Below, piece by piece: positions 15,346-23,665 of a DNA stretch of 23,665 nucleotides. A program made the translations under genes and the position numbers. The notes below the pieces were generated by a model. That model was given only the letters and a program-made list of their open reading frames with translations. It was not told where the DNA came from and did not search any database. Every line of letters begins with the position of its first letter. The first letter of the stretch is position 1. The stretch lies in contig JAEZAM010000031.1 in the NCBI GenBank assembly GCA_023430465.1, positions 1 through 23,665 on the forward strand. The letters are read 5' to 3'. The DNA is from Bacteroidota bacterium. GTDB lineage: Bacteria > Bacteroidota > Bacteroidia > Chitinophagales > Chitinophagaceae.

Positions 15346-18300
15346 TTATTGTTCTACATTGACCCTGATGCCCTCTGAATGTGCAGAAAACTCCGGTGCA
15401 TACATCGATTGGATCGTGGTAATGCCATTGCTGAAATTGCCCGCATGTGTTACAAATAGCGGGTACTCGAACACGTAAGTTCCCTTGTACAGGTTCGAAA
15501 TAAAGAAACTGGTACTCGCATCTTTCGTCGTTTCGTAATAACCGATTTTACCCTGGTATTTATAGCCGCTCAAGACATTCACCGGTTCCATGGCTGATGC
15601 ACGCATGTCTTTCATATGAATGTATTCCATGTCACGGTCAACCCGCAGTTCAATACGCACAATGATCTTATCGCCTATTTTCAATGCATCGCCATCATTT
15701 ACCGGTGTAAGTACCGGGCCTCTGTCGGTATTTTTTTGGATAAACAATTTCTTTTCGAGTTTCAACGGTGTAGCTGATGACGTGATCTTATCAAGATCTT
15801 CGAAATACTGCCAGTAGACACCGCCCCAGGTGGTCAATGGAGCTGCGGCAGTTCCGGCGCCGGCAACTGTCACATTTATTCTTCCCGTTTCATTGGTAAC
15901 TTTTTCGCCCGGTATAGTAGTAGTCACATAACCTGTGCCGGATTGCGCACTCATGGCCGGTGTGATCACCGGTTCATTGCCTAACCGGATGGTGACGCCT
16001 GGCTGTTCAGCCAGCCAGTTACTTCCTTTCAGCAGGAGGGCATAGCACGCCTCCGCGGTTGCCTTGGTGGATTCCCAGTTGTTGGTCTGCTTATTCTTCA
16101 GCAACCATGTCCGAAGATCGTCAACAACTTTAGTCTCCTTTGAAATTTCGCTAAAAGCCTCGATCATCAGCGCCTGCCGCTCGATGGGCGCCTGGTACCA
16201 CCACCAGCTACGGCTGGCATCTTTCCAGTACATGCCGAGTTCGGGATGTATGATAGCGGTTTCCTTCAGTGACTTCAATATTGCTGCTGGCGTTTTTTTA
16301 TCTGCTAAGCGATGCAGCGCGATAGCAGTCATCCCCTGCATGTATTTATTGCGGGCGGTCCAGTTTTTGGGTAAAAGTGTTTTGTAAAAATTATATGCTG
16401 GCTGAACCGAAGCAGCAACTTTTATTTCCGGGAAGAAGCTGCGCATATAGAAATACTGGATTTCTGTATAGGAAGCCGTCATGTCTTTCAGCACCGTTTT
16501 CCTTTTTTTCAATTCATCATATTGTTGTTTCAACCTGCTGTCAAGATAGGCCAGGGCGCGTTGGGCAATCTCGTTCAGGCCGTCGTTATCCGCCAGTTTA
16601 ATCGCGCCCATATTACGCAGATGACCGATACCGGTAACGATGTATTGCGTTATATACCTGTCGTCTGGTCCACCCGCAAACCAGGGGAATGCACCATTGG
16701 GGAGTTGAAGTTTCTTCAGCTTGTCAAGATTGGCCGACATGTCACGCTTCAGCTTTGCCAGGTCAAAAAGCAACGCAAGATTCTTTTTCCGTTCGGCATC
16801 TGTTTTCGCCTGCAACACCCAGGGTGTTTCTTCGAGTAAAATCGATTTGAGTTCTTCATTCTTTTGGAGGTTGCTGAGGAAAGCAGAACTGTCTTTCTTC
16901 CATTCTTCAAACACCTGTGCTATCCGCGGGGCAGAACGCAGCACATGGCCTGCGATGGTGGTTGCATAATAACGGTTCCAGTTCTGTTCGGCACACTCAT
17001 ACGGATATTCCATCAGGTAAGGAAGCGACTGGATAGCATACCAGGCAGGATTGGATGTATACTCCACCGTCACGCCCTGGTGTTTCAGTGTTGGGGAAGT
17101 ATTATTGATCAGCTTATCCAGATTGAAGGTTGCTGTACCTGAGCCGCGCATGGGGAGTGTCATGGTTTCAGTCACCAGCATCCTGCTGCTGAGAACGGGA
17201 AGAATATTTTCTTCACCATCGCTGAGGTTGCCAGTTTGAGCAATGATTCGCCAGGTAATGGCCTTGTCAACCTGGAAAGGGATTTCGATGGGGAAGCGCA
17301 CGGCTTCACTCTGGCCCGCACCGACGGTGAAGTATTGTGAAGGAAGTATGTTGCGGAACCGACTATCAAGCGGCTGGTTGGTAGCTGCATCGAGTAATTC
17401 GAGACGTGCCTGGCCGGTGAATTCAGCCGCGGACAGGTTCACGATCTTGGCACTGAATTCCATCTTATCACCTTCGCGGATAAACCGTGGCGCATTTGGC
17501 TGCACCATCAGTTCTTTTTGTGTAATGATCTCTTTACTGCTATACCCGAAAGCCAGGTCCTTTGTATGGGCCAGCGCCTGGAATTTCCAGCGGGTCAGGG
17601 CTTCTGGCATGGTGAAGGAGAACTCTATTGCACCGGAACTGTCCGTACGCAGATCGGGGATGAAGAAGGCTGTCTCATTGAAATTTTTCCGTGCCGTGAC
17701 AGGTGGCACATTCTGCCTGTCATTTCCAGGCGCAGCGACACTGGTAGTGTCGGTTGCCAGGCTGGCTGCGTCTGCTTCAAAACTCACATAACCGGCCGAT
17801 GCCGGTGGGGCAGCGGATTGCATCATCACTTCGCGCTCTTCCTTGCGTGCACCAGCCATGCCGTTCGCCCTTTTTGCCTTGGTCATGTATTTCTTTTGTT
17901 CGATCGCACCGCCCTCTGCAAACGACCAGCTATCATAACGTTTATCCAGTGCCTGCCACTGCTCGTTGTCCACATATTTGTTGATGCCATTTACGTCGGT
18001 AAAGTTTGTAGCACCGGAGACGCTTGTATGACGATAGTATCGCTGCCAGATTGAAGGAGTAGCCCAGTTGAATGGATAGAACTGGTCAAGGGATACATCA
18101 TACATTGACGCGAGCAGCTCGGCTGCCTTTGCCTCTTTTTTATAACCCGAGATCTTTACTTTCCATTTTTCTTCGCTGCCAGGGAGCGTCTTGTCGCGGT
18201 AAGTGGCATAGTCGATCGTAAGTTGTTTATCCAGCCAGGGCACTACGATATCGGTACCCTCCGTGTGCAGGCGGTTATGTTTTACAAAATACCAGCTCAA

Positions 18301-21300
18301 TCCATATCCGCCCCGGTCGTTTTCAGTAGCGTTGACATTGATATTTTTGGTTTCATTGTTAAGTTTCAGTGAGCTGATCACCGGCTGCTTCGCAGCACCT
18401 GGCCGCTCGGTTTCCTGCAGCAGGTGTACATCATTTGCCGAACTGCCAACCTCGACCTTACCTGATGTGCCTGGCAGAACTTCTACGTTGCTGCTTGCAA
18501 AAAGATATTCCGGCCTTGTGCGGCCGGGCTTTGCTGCGTCAAATAATTCAACATAGCGGATATCCTTCACCTGCTCCCCGCGCTCATTGACTGCGGTAAT
18601 CTCCAGCACATAAAATCCTGCTGCCGGTTTCTGACCTGCCATTGTAAATCCTTTTACTGAATCGGTCTTTCCAGTCACCTCGGCCGTGCGTGCCTCGCGT
18701 GGCCAGGTTTTCCAGTCGGTCTCGTTATCATACTCATCATGCGGAAACAGGCGGATGTATTCTTCCTTGCTATAGATAAACTGGTTGGGTCTTTGCCAGA
18801 AGCGGGAACGAATGAGCCGCTGCTCGGGTGTCAACCTGAACAGGGAAACCGATATATTCGTCGGTACAAAACTTCCGTTCATATTTTCGGTGTGAATGGC
18901 CAGTGTATGCAAGCTGTCTTTGGCTACACGCTCTGGTATCTCGGAGCGAACAATGAATGAGCGATAGCCTGCAGTTACGGTCTGCTCGCCACTCCTGGTC
19001 TCCCCATTAATGTCCGTCACGTCGGCATAAACGGTATAATCGAAAACAGGCTGGCTGCTGCTGTCAAGCTTTAGATCGGGGATGGCGTTGAATTTTATCG
19101 TGAATTTGCCGTCACGGTCAGTGATGGTTTCTCCATGTACGATCTCCAGAGGGGTAGATGGCGGAAAATACGACCGGAAATACCAGGGGTAGAGAAAACG
19201 TGGCTGCCGGACGACCCGGTAGCTGACCTTTGCCCCATCAATATTGTTCCCTGCATATGCCTTTGCATTTCCAATCACGGTAATGGTGTCATTCACCTTA
19301 TAGGCCTGCGTGAGTGTTTCATAATCGACTTCAAACTTAGGTCGTTTGTATTCCTCCACTTGCACGTATGACTGTGAAGATTCATTGGCGATCCGCAGGG
19401 TAAAGGTTCCGTTGAGTACACCGGTGGGCAATTGGAAACGGCCGTTGAAGGAGCCATACTCATTTGTGGTGAATCGCATGCTGTCAACTTCCTGTCCATT
19501 CACATCTTCCAACACAATGGTGCCTGTGTGGCCGGTACGGAGTTCGCCTTTTTGTGCGCCTTGTTTGATCACCGAGATGCCTTTGAAATGTATCGTTTGC
19601 CCGGGCCTGTATAGACCCCGGTCAGTAAACAGGAAGGTGGTGAATGCGGGCTGATCAACATCATCAGTGGATCGTGCATAGACATATTGTGAGGCATCAT
19701 CCATGAAAAACCGTTCACCATTGTGAGTTATATCCAGCAGGAATGATTGATTGCGTGAGACTCGTTTTCCTGAAACTGTTTCAATCATTGTCTTGGTAAA
19801 GCTTCCATCCTGTCCGGATTTGTAACTTTCCTTTTTCACCGGAACATAACGGCTGAGTTTGTTATCATAAGACATTTCCCAGACCTGCACAGCAGCACCT
19901 GCGAGCGGCTTACCGGATTCACGGTCCAGGATAAAGTAGGTCGGCCCGGAATTGATGAAACTGATCGATGAGACATAAAAGTTCGCAACAATCCCCGGGG
20001 ATTTATCATTGAAATTTTCCGAGGTCGATGCGAGTAATTTGTATTCTCCCGCAGGCAACGCGTCGATTTTAATTTCGGTGCGGTAGTTCTGCAGGTCTTT
20101 TGGGTCGGGCAATGCCTGGTTCCAGTTGCGAACCGCCGGTGCCGCGAGTAGCAATTTCCAGTATTCTGAGGAGCCCTGGTAGTGATTGCTGGATTTAAGT
20201 TTTTCCGACTGTTTTATGATGCGGAGATAAAGCACAGGCGCATTCGCGTAGGACACCAGCGCGCGAAAAGGCTGCCGTGGAACATTTACTTTTTCGATCT
20301 CCAGGCGCAATGATGGAGCACGGAGTGTAGCAAGCAGGTTGATTGCATTTATTTTTCCTTCGGTGGAATCCTTTCCTCTGCGCTGAATGATATCCTGCAG
20401 GATGGCTGCAGCCTTTGCTTTGTCAAACTGGTGAGTGGTATCTCCATGCGGCTGATAATTGCCGGCTTTGGCTGCGAGGTAAGCTGCCACAAGATAGGAT
20501 GCCTGGTCGGCAACGGGTTCTTTGCCATACTGATGTGCGATGTGGTTGATGGCATTGAAGTAAAGTTGGTCGGCATCGGGATGTACACTGTTACTGCGGA
20601 CAAATTCTATCCGGTCAAGATCAACATCCACCAATGCATCATGGCGTGTATCAGCCAGGTGAAAGGCGATGAGCTGCTGATAGATCAGCAACGCTTTATG
20701 CTGAAGGGAGAGGGAATCTTTCGTTTCAAATTTCCTGTGAATAAAATCTGCCGCCGGATCGAAAGCGGATGCTGTATTGAGCTCAAACGCATAGGCCGGC
20801 CGTTGAATGTCCCGCTCATTGCTGACAAAATAGTTGAGCGCCTGGTGGGCCAGCAGGTCGAACAAAGTAGGGCGGAGGTGGCGCATGTTGCCTTTATCGA
20901 TCAGTGCATCGTATTTCTCCAGCCTGGTGTTTTGCAGCAATCGTTCTTCCTGCAGTGATGCCAGGTATTGCTCACCGATCTTCCGGTGCAGGTCTGTCAG
21001 CGTCCATGTATTGATGTCTTTCTTATCGAATTTCTCCGTGTTGGTGCGGTTGTAAAATTCGTACCGGTGCATCTGAAGGTACTGGTGGTATTTGGTGGCG
21101 ATGATGCTATGCAGTACGGCACGGGCGGGTTGTGTAGTGCCGGGCACTTCTTTTTCAAGTTCTGCAATGCTGAGCGCCTCGTTGTCTTCCCGGGTTTCGG
21201 TTTGCAGGTCGGCAATATAGATAAGCGCTTTGAGAACCTGTGCCTCCTGCCTGGCGGCTTTTGCCTTTTTGTAGATACCCTGTACCGTAGTCAGTGCTGA

Positions 21301-21444
21301 TTTTGGAAGCCCTTTGTCTATGAATACTTCGGCTTCCCGCCACTCCTTCTCATAGAGGTTCTGCGGCTGCTGGGCATTAAGATCAGTCATAAAGGCAATA
21401 CTTAGGATGGCAAGGATAAAAAGACGGCAATAGATCCTGTACAT
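15346..21444 (-). CDS. Large secreted alpha-2-macroglobulin family protease trap
   Basis: The product is 2032 residues from the ATG at 21444. I prefer this start over the in-frame TTG at 21489, because it places the signal peptide at the very N-terminus (MYRIYCRLFIL..., cleavage after LNA) and a -7 element lies over the TTG. After a helical N-terminal region, macroglobulin domains are visible, including the MG2 signature DRGLYRPGQ near residue 609 and a later MPEALTRWKFQA block. The thioester motif is CAEQ within YPYECAEQ, with Cys1484. That cysteine and glutamine form the reactive bond that traps attacking proteases. The C-terminal domain ends SMYAPEF...IRVNVEQ. There is no lipobox, so it is probably periplasmic or secreted, not a lipoprotein. 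The usual partner pbpC is absent. Confidence 0.95.
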   Translation of the reverse strand: MYRIYCRLFILAILSIAFMTDLNAQQPQNLYEKEWREAEVFIDKGLPKSALTTVQGIYKKAKAARQEAQVLKALIYIADLQTETREDNEALSIAELEKEVPGTTQPARAVLHSIIATKYHQYLQMHRYEFYNRTNTEKFDKKDINTWTLTDLHRKIGEQYLASLQEERLLQNTRLEKYDALIDKGNMRHLRPTLFDLLAHQALNYFVSNERDIQRPAYAFELNTASAFDPAADFIHRKFETKDSLSLQHKALLIYQQLIAFHLADTRHDALVDVDLDRIEFVRSNSVHPDADQLYFNAINHIAHQYGKEPVADQASYLVAAYLAAKAGNYQPHGDTTHQFDKAKAAAILQDIIQRRGKDSTEGKINAINLLATLRAPSLRLEIEKVNVPRQPFRALVSYANAPVLYLRIIKQSEKLKSSNHYQGSSEYWKLLLAAPAVRNWNQALPDPKDLQNYRTEIKIDALPAGEYKLLASTSENFNDKSPGIVANFYVSSISFINSGPTYFILDRESGKPLAGAAVQVWEMSYDNKLSRYVPVKKESYKSGQDGSFTKTMIETVSGKRVSRNQSFLLDITHNGERFFMDDASQYVYARSTDDVDQPAFTTFLFTDRGLYRPGQTIHFKGISVIKQGAQKGELRTGHTGTIVLEDVNGQEVDSMRFTTNEYGSFNGRFQLPTGVLNGTFTLRIANESSQSYVQVEEYKRPKFEVDYETLTQAYKVNDTITVIGNAKAYAGNNIDGAKVSYRVVRQPRFLYPWYFRSYFPPSTPLEIVHGETITDRDGKFTIKFNAIPDLKLDSSSQPVFDYTVYADVTDINGETRSGEQTVTAGYRSFIVRSEIPERVAKDSLHTLAIHTENMNGSFVPTNISVSLFRLTPEQRLIRSRFWQRPNQFIYSKEEYIRLFPHDEYDNETDWKTWPREARTAEVTGKTDSVKGFTMAGQKPAAGFYVLEITAVNERGEQVKDIRYVELFDAAKPGRTRPEYLFASSNVEVLPGTSGKVEVGSSANDVHLLQETERPGAAKQPVISSLKLNNETKNINVNATENDRGGYGLSWYFVKHNRLHTEGTDIVVPWLDKQLTIDYATYRDKTLPGSEEKWKVKISGYKKEAKAAELLASMYDVSLDQFYPFNWATPSIWQRYYRHTSVSGATNFTDVNGINKYVDNEQWQALDKRYDSWSFAEGGAIEQKKYMTKAKRANGMAGARKEEREVMMQSAAPPASAGYVSFEADAASLATDTTSVAAPGNDRQNVPPVTARKNFNETAFFIPDLRTDSSGAIEFSFTMPEALTRWKFQALAHTKDLAFGYSSKEIITQKELMVQPNAPRFIREGDKMEFSAKIVNLSAAEFTGQARLELLDAATNQPLDSRFRNILPSQYFTVGAGQSEAVRFPIEIPFQVDKAITWRIIAQTGNLSDGEENILPVLSSRMLVTETMTLPMRGSGTATFNLDKLINNTSPTLKHQGVTVEYTSNPAWYAIQSLPYLMEYPYECAEQNWNRYYATTIAGHVLRSAPRIAQVFEEWKKDSSAFLSNLQKNEELKSILLEETPWVLQAKTDAERKKNLALLFDLAKLKRDMSANLDKLKKLQLPNGAFPWFAGGPDDRYITQYIVTGIGHLRNMGAIKLADNDGLNEIAQRALAYLDSRLKQQYDELKKRKTVLKDMTASYTEIQYFYMRSFFPEIKVAASVQPAYNFYKTLLPKNWTARNKYMQGMTAIALHRLADKKTPAAILKSLKETAIIHPELGMYWKDASRSWWWYQAPIERQALMIEAFSEISKETKVVDDLRTWLLKNKQTNNWESTKATAEACYALLLKGSNWLAEQPGVTIRLGNEPVITPAMSAQSGTGYVTTTIPGEKVTNETGRINVTVAGAGTAAAPLTTWGGVYWQYFEDLDKITSSATPLKLEKKLFIQKNTDRGPVLTPVNDGDALKIGDKIIVRIELRVDRDMEYIHMKDMRASAMEPVNVLSGYKYQGKIGYYETTKDASTSFFISNLYKGTYVFEYPLFVTHAGNFSNGITTIQSMYAPEFSAHSEGIRVNVEQ

Positions 21445-21486
21445 AGAGGGTTTAATTAATCGGGTACAAGTTAAAGAATGTTTGGG

Positions 21487-21494
21487 CAAGGATA
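21487..21494 (-). promoter_or_regulatory. Probable -7 element of the alpha-2-macroglobulin operon
   Basis: On the minus strand this reads TATCCTTG, one base from TAnnTTTG. Transcription would start near 21480 and give a leader of about 36 bases before the ATG at 21444. This argues against translation from the upstream TTG at 21489. No clear -33 motif is seen. Confidence 0.45.
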
Positions 21495-21711
21495 GGATGC
21501 AGGTGAAGCCCGGATTTCATAAGCCGTTGCCGGTAGAAAAAGGCGATAGCAGTTTTTTAACAGATTGCCGTTCAGACAACATCGTTTTTGAAAGGTTTAA
21601 TGAACGAAAAAATGATTGTTTCCCTTAACAAAAAGACGATAGCTCGTTGTTGCCAGCAGTGAAGCAATACCTGCATAACTGACCATTTTAACCTTAAATA
21701 ACAATGCGGTG

Positions 21712-21734
21712 AAACCCTTTCCAGTAAAGGGTTT
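21712..21734. repeat. Perfect 9-bp inverted repeat in the divergent intergenic region
   Basis: AAACCCTTT (21712-21720) and AAAGGGTTT (21726-21734) form a perfect inverted repeat around CCAGT. No T-run follows on either strand, so it does not look like a terminator. It lies about 140 bases upstream of the DUF4476 gene and 270 bases upstream of the macroglobulin ATG. It may be an operator or an RNA hairpin. The rest of the 382-bp gap (21490-21871) holds promoters and no recognisable gene. Confidence 0.6.
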
Positions 21735-21791
21735 AATGACTTTAATACAGTGTTGCATTATGTATGCCGATTTGCTTTAACGTTTCCTTAC

Positions 21792-21821
21792 TTGATTTTC
21801 GGCACGATGGCATATGCTTTG
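21792..21821 (+). promoter_or_regulatory. Possible promoter of the DUF4476 gene
   Basis: TTG (21792-21794) is followed after 18 bases by TATGCTTTG (21813-21821). This is a -7-like element with one extra base between TA and TTTG. It lies about 50 bases before the ATG at 21872. The fit is imperfect. Confidence 0.35.
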
Positions 21822-21871
21822 AAATAATTATCATGAATTCGATTTTGAATTAGAAAGTAAAACGACAAAAC

Positions 21872-22618
21872 ATGAAAACAATTTTTACATTTTTAGCCTC
21901 GCTTTTTCTCACCGTATCAGCTTTTGCTGCTGCGCGTCCTACGAGTGCACTCACCATCACCGCTACTGATAATTCAGTGATTGCCGTGATGGTCGATGGA
22001 AAGCGATTTGAGCCCCGCGACAATGGTATTATGATCCAGGGGATCACCGACGGCTCACACAACGTGAAGGTTTATCGCGAAACAAACAGCGGCATTGTCC
22101 GGAGCAGAACCAAGAGGTATGAGCTCATCTACAATGCAAATGTTTCGGTGAAGAAACGTACCAACCTGAAGATCTCCATTGCACGTAACGGTCGTGTAAC
22201 TATGCAGGAATCACGTTTCCGTAACAACGGTGTTGGCCAGGAAAATGTGTGGTATGATGATGGCCGCGACATGAACGACAGGTTTGATGAGCAATGGAGC
22301 GACTATGATCATAACTATGGCTACGAATCAGGCATGAACTCCGCTGAGTTCAACCGCATCCTGAAGTCGATCGACAAGGAATGGCTGGAGTCAAACAAGT
22401 TGAAATCAGCGGTGCAGGTTGTAAGTACCAGCCGTCTTTCTGCAGCGCAGGTAAAAGAGATCGTGATGTTGTTTGGTTTTGAAAACAACAAGCTGGAAGT
22501 GGCCAAACAGGCTTACCGGAATACGGTAGACAAACATAACTATGACATCATCTATGATGTGCTGACGTTCAGCGCCAGCCGGAATGAACTCGACAGGTTC
22601 ATCCGCACATCGAGGTAG
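21872..22618 (+). CDS. Secreted DUF4476 domain protein
   Basis: The 248-residue protein has a signal peptide (MKTIFTFLASLFLTVSAFAA), an N-terminal beta-rich domain of about 90 residues, and a polar, Asp- and Asn-rich linker near residues 115-150. The helical C-terminal domain has the DUF4476 pattern. Landmarks are FNRILKSIDKEWLESNKL, then LSAAQVKEIVMLFGFENNKLE, then AKQAYRNTVD and the final DRFIRTS. The function of the domain is unknown; it is common in secreted Bacteroidota proteins. The gene is transcribed away from the macroglobulin operon and ends at a strong terminator shared with sucD. Confidence 0.85.
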   Translation: MKTIFTFLASLFLTVSAFAAARPTSALTITATDNSVIAVMVDGKRFEPRDNGIMIQGITDGSHNVKVYRETNSGIVRSRTKRYELIYNANVSVKKRTNLKISIARNGRVTMQESRFRNNGVGQENVWYDDGRDMNDRFDEQWSDYDHNYGYESGMNSAEFNRILKSIDKEWLESNKLKSAVQVVSTSRLSAAQVKEIVMLFGFENNKLEVAKQAYRNTVDKHNYDIIYDVLTFSASRNELDRFIRTSR

Positions 22619-22656
22619 TGCTAACGAATAACCCTCTGAAGCTCGGCCAAATAAGA

Positions 22657-22691
22657 AGCCGCCCCCGTAATGGGAGGCGGCTCTTTTTATT
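22657..22691. terminator. Strong hairpin terminator between DUF4476 gene and sucD
   Basis: AGCCGCC (22657-22663) pairs with GGCGGCT (22676-22682). The helix extends inward by C-G pairs past one mismatch to a loop near GTAATG. On the plus strand CTTTTTATTT follows. On the minus strand the tail TTCTTATTT is weaker. It is well placed to end transcription of both convergent genes. Confidence 0.85.
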
Positions 22692-22704
22692 TGTCGGCGT
22701 TCCT

Positions 22705-23583
22705 TTATTTTTTGTTGATCACTTCAGCCATTTTCTTACCGATATCGGCGGGGCTGCTTACAACGTGAATGCCGCATTCCGCCATGATCTTCATTTTAGC
22801 AGCAGCGGTATCATCTGCACCACCAACGATGGCACCGGCATGACCCATTCTACGACCGGGAGGCGCTGTCTGGCCTGCGATAAAACCAACCACAGGTTTT
22901 TTATTGCCATTTGCTTTGATCCAATGCGCAGCTTCTGCTTCCATGCCACCACCGATCTCACCGATCATTACGATCGCATCGGTTTCGGGATCATTCATCA
23001 GCAATTCGACTGCATCGCGGGTGGGAGTGCCGATGATGGGGTCACCGCCGATACCGACAGCCGTACTGATGCCCAGACCTGCTTTTGCAACCTGGTCAGC
23101 CGCTTCGTAGGTCAGCGTACCGGATTTGGAAACGATGCCGATACGGCCTGGTTTGAATACGAACCCAGGCATGATGCCCACTTTGCACTCACCTGCCGTG
23201 ATAACACCGGGGCAGTTGGGCCCGATAAGACGGGTATTCTTTCCGAGGAGATAGTTCTTTACTTTGACCATGTCCTGAACGGGGATGCCTTCGGTGATAC
23301 AGACAACCAGTTTTATACCCGCGTCCGCAGCTTCCATGATCGCATCTGCGGCAAATGCCGGCGGTACGAAGATGATGCTGACATCGGCGCCTGTTTCTTT
23401 CACGCAATCGGCTACAGTGTTGAATACAGGTTTATCGAGGTGCTTGTTGCCGCCTTTTCCCGGCGTCACACCGCCGACAACGTTGGTGCCATATTCGATC
23501 ATCTGGGTCGCGTGGAAACTGCCTTCGGTGCCGGTAAAGCCCTGCACCAGGACCTTGGATTGCTTGTTGACAAGAATGCTCAT
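22705..23583 (-). CDS. sucD: Succinyl-CoA synthetase (ADP-forming), alpha subunit
   Basis: SucD, with SucC, interconverts succinyl-CoA and succinate with ATP formation in the TCA cycle. The 292 residues match the family. The CoA-binding Rossmann domain begins VLVQGFTGTEGSFHA. GPNCPGVI is in the middle. The phosphorylated active-site histidine is His248 in GHAGAIVGG, equivalent to His246 in E. coli. sucC is not on the downstream side, and the upstream side leaves the window after 82 bp, so the two subunits are apparently not in one sucCD operon unless sucC lies just outside. The gene has a perfect -7 element about 28 bases before its ATG. Confidence 0.97.
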   Translation of the reverse strand: MSILVNKQSKVLVQGFTGTEGSFHATQMIEYGTNVVGGVTPGKGGNKHLDKPVFNTVADCVKETGADVSIIFVPPAFAADAIMEAADAGIKLVVCITEGIPVQDMVKVKNYLLGKNTRLIGPNCPGVITAGECKVGIMPGFVFKPGRIGIVSKSGTLTYEAADQVAKAGLGISTAVGIGGDPIIGTPTRDAVELLMNDPETDAIVMIGEIGGGMEAEAAHWIKANGNKKPVVGFIAGQTAPPGRRMGHAGAIVGGADDTAAAKMKIMAECGIHVVSSPADIGKKMAEVINKK

Positions 23584-23610
23584 GTAGTCTGATTTTCAGT
23601 AAAAGTTGGG

Positions 23611-23618
23611 CAAAAGTA
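23611..23618 (-). promoter_or_regulatory. -7 promoter element of sucD
   Basis: On the minus strand this reads TACTTTTG, a perfect TAnnTTTG match. It implies a leader of about 20-25 bases before the ATG at 23583. No good -33 TTTG lies 19-21 bases upstream. That position is close to the CTGGG repeat tract at the end of the window. Confidence 0.5.
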
Positions 23619-23631
23619 AGGGATTGTTGCG

Positions 23632-23665
23632 AACTGGGAACTGGGGGCTGGGGGCTGGATGCTGG
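23632..23665. repeat. CTGGG/CTGGAT simple repeat at the window end
   Basis: The tract runs AACTGGG, AACTGGG, GGCTGGG, GGCTGGATGCTGG and reaches the last base of the window. The terminal 11-mer CTGGATGCTGG also occurs in the repeat at 1-60, in the same orientation. Confidence 0.85.

Noticed and set aside
22618..23592. Long open frame on the plus strand opposite sucD (324 codons)
   Set aside because: It lies wholly antisense to a clear sucD with intact motifs, and its translation shows no known domain. It is a shadow of sucD codon usage.

Overview
The window looks like chromosomal DNA from a member of the Bacteroidota, most likely Chitinophagaceae or a close relative. Several things point that way. 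There are -7 promoter elements of the Bacteroidota type TAnnTTTG upstream of sucD and aspS. There is a DUF4476-type secreted protein, a roughly 2000-residue secreted alpha-2-macroglobulin, and a DsbD accessory domain encoded separately. The intergenic gaps carry simple-sequence repeats built from CTGGAT, TTTTTAAT, AAAAAGT and CCTCAA units. The genus cannot be read from the sequence alone.

Layout. Bases 1-336 are repeat-rich non-coding DNA. They are followed by purQ (+), a free-standing DsbD N-domain protein (+), full-length dsbD (+), a small secreted lipocalin-like protein (+) and a small membrane protein (+). Next come two divergent units for surface glycans. The leftward unit is a GT4 glycosyltransferase followed by an MsbA-type ABC exporter. 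The rightward unit is a paralogous GT4 glycosyltransferase followed by two tandem, duplicated FkbM-type methyltransferases. A 336-bp gap full of simple repeats separates these from aspS (-). The 514-bp gap upstream of aspS contains the in-frame C-terminal end of what looks like a second, decayed alpha-2-macroglobulin gene. After it come an M90/MtfA-type metallopeptidase (+), and a leftward unit in which the giant alpha-2-macroglobulin gene is followed 5 bp later by a FAD-dependent oxidoreductase. The window closes with a DUF4476 secreted protein (+) that converges, across a strong hairpin terminator, on sucD (-).

How the genes work together. purQ, aspS and sucD are housekeeping genes (purine synthesis, Asp-tRNA charging, TCA cycle). 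The DsbD pair would carry reducing power across the inner membrane. The GT4/ABC/FkbM block plausibly builds, exports and O-methylates a surface glycan or glycolipid. The alpha-2-macroglobulin is a thioester protease trap for the cell envelope.

The most interesting points are four: the split DsbD, in which the full-length protein has lost the N-domain cysteine pair while the small neighbour keeps it; the alpha-2-macroglobulin relic; the doubled glycosyltransferase and methyltransferase block; and the matching CTGGATGCTGG repeats at both ends of the window. I found no CRISPR array, tRNA, rRNA, transposase or phage gene.
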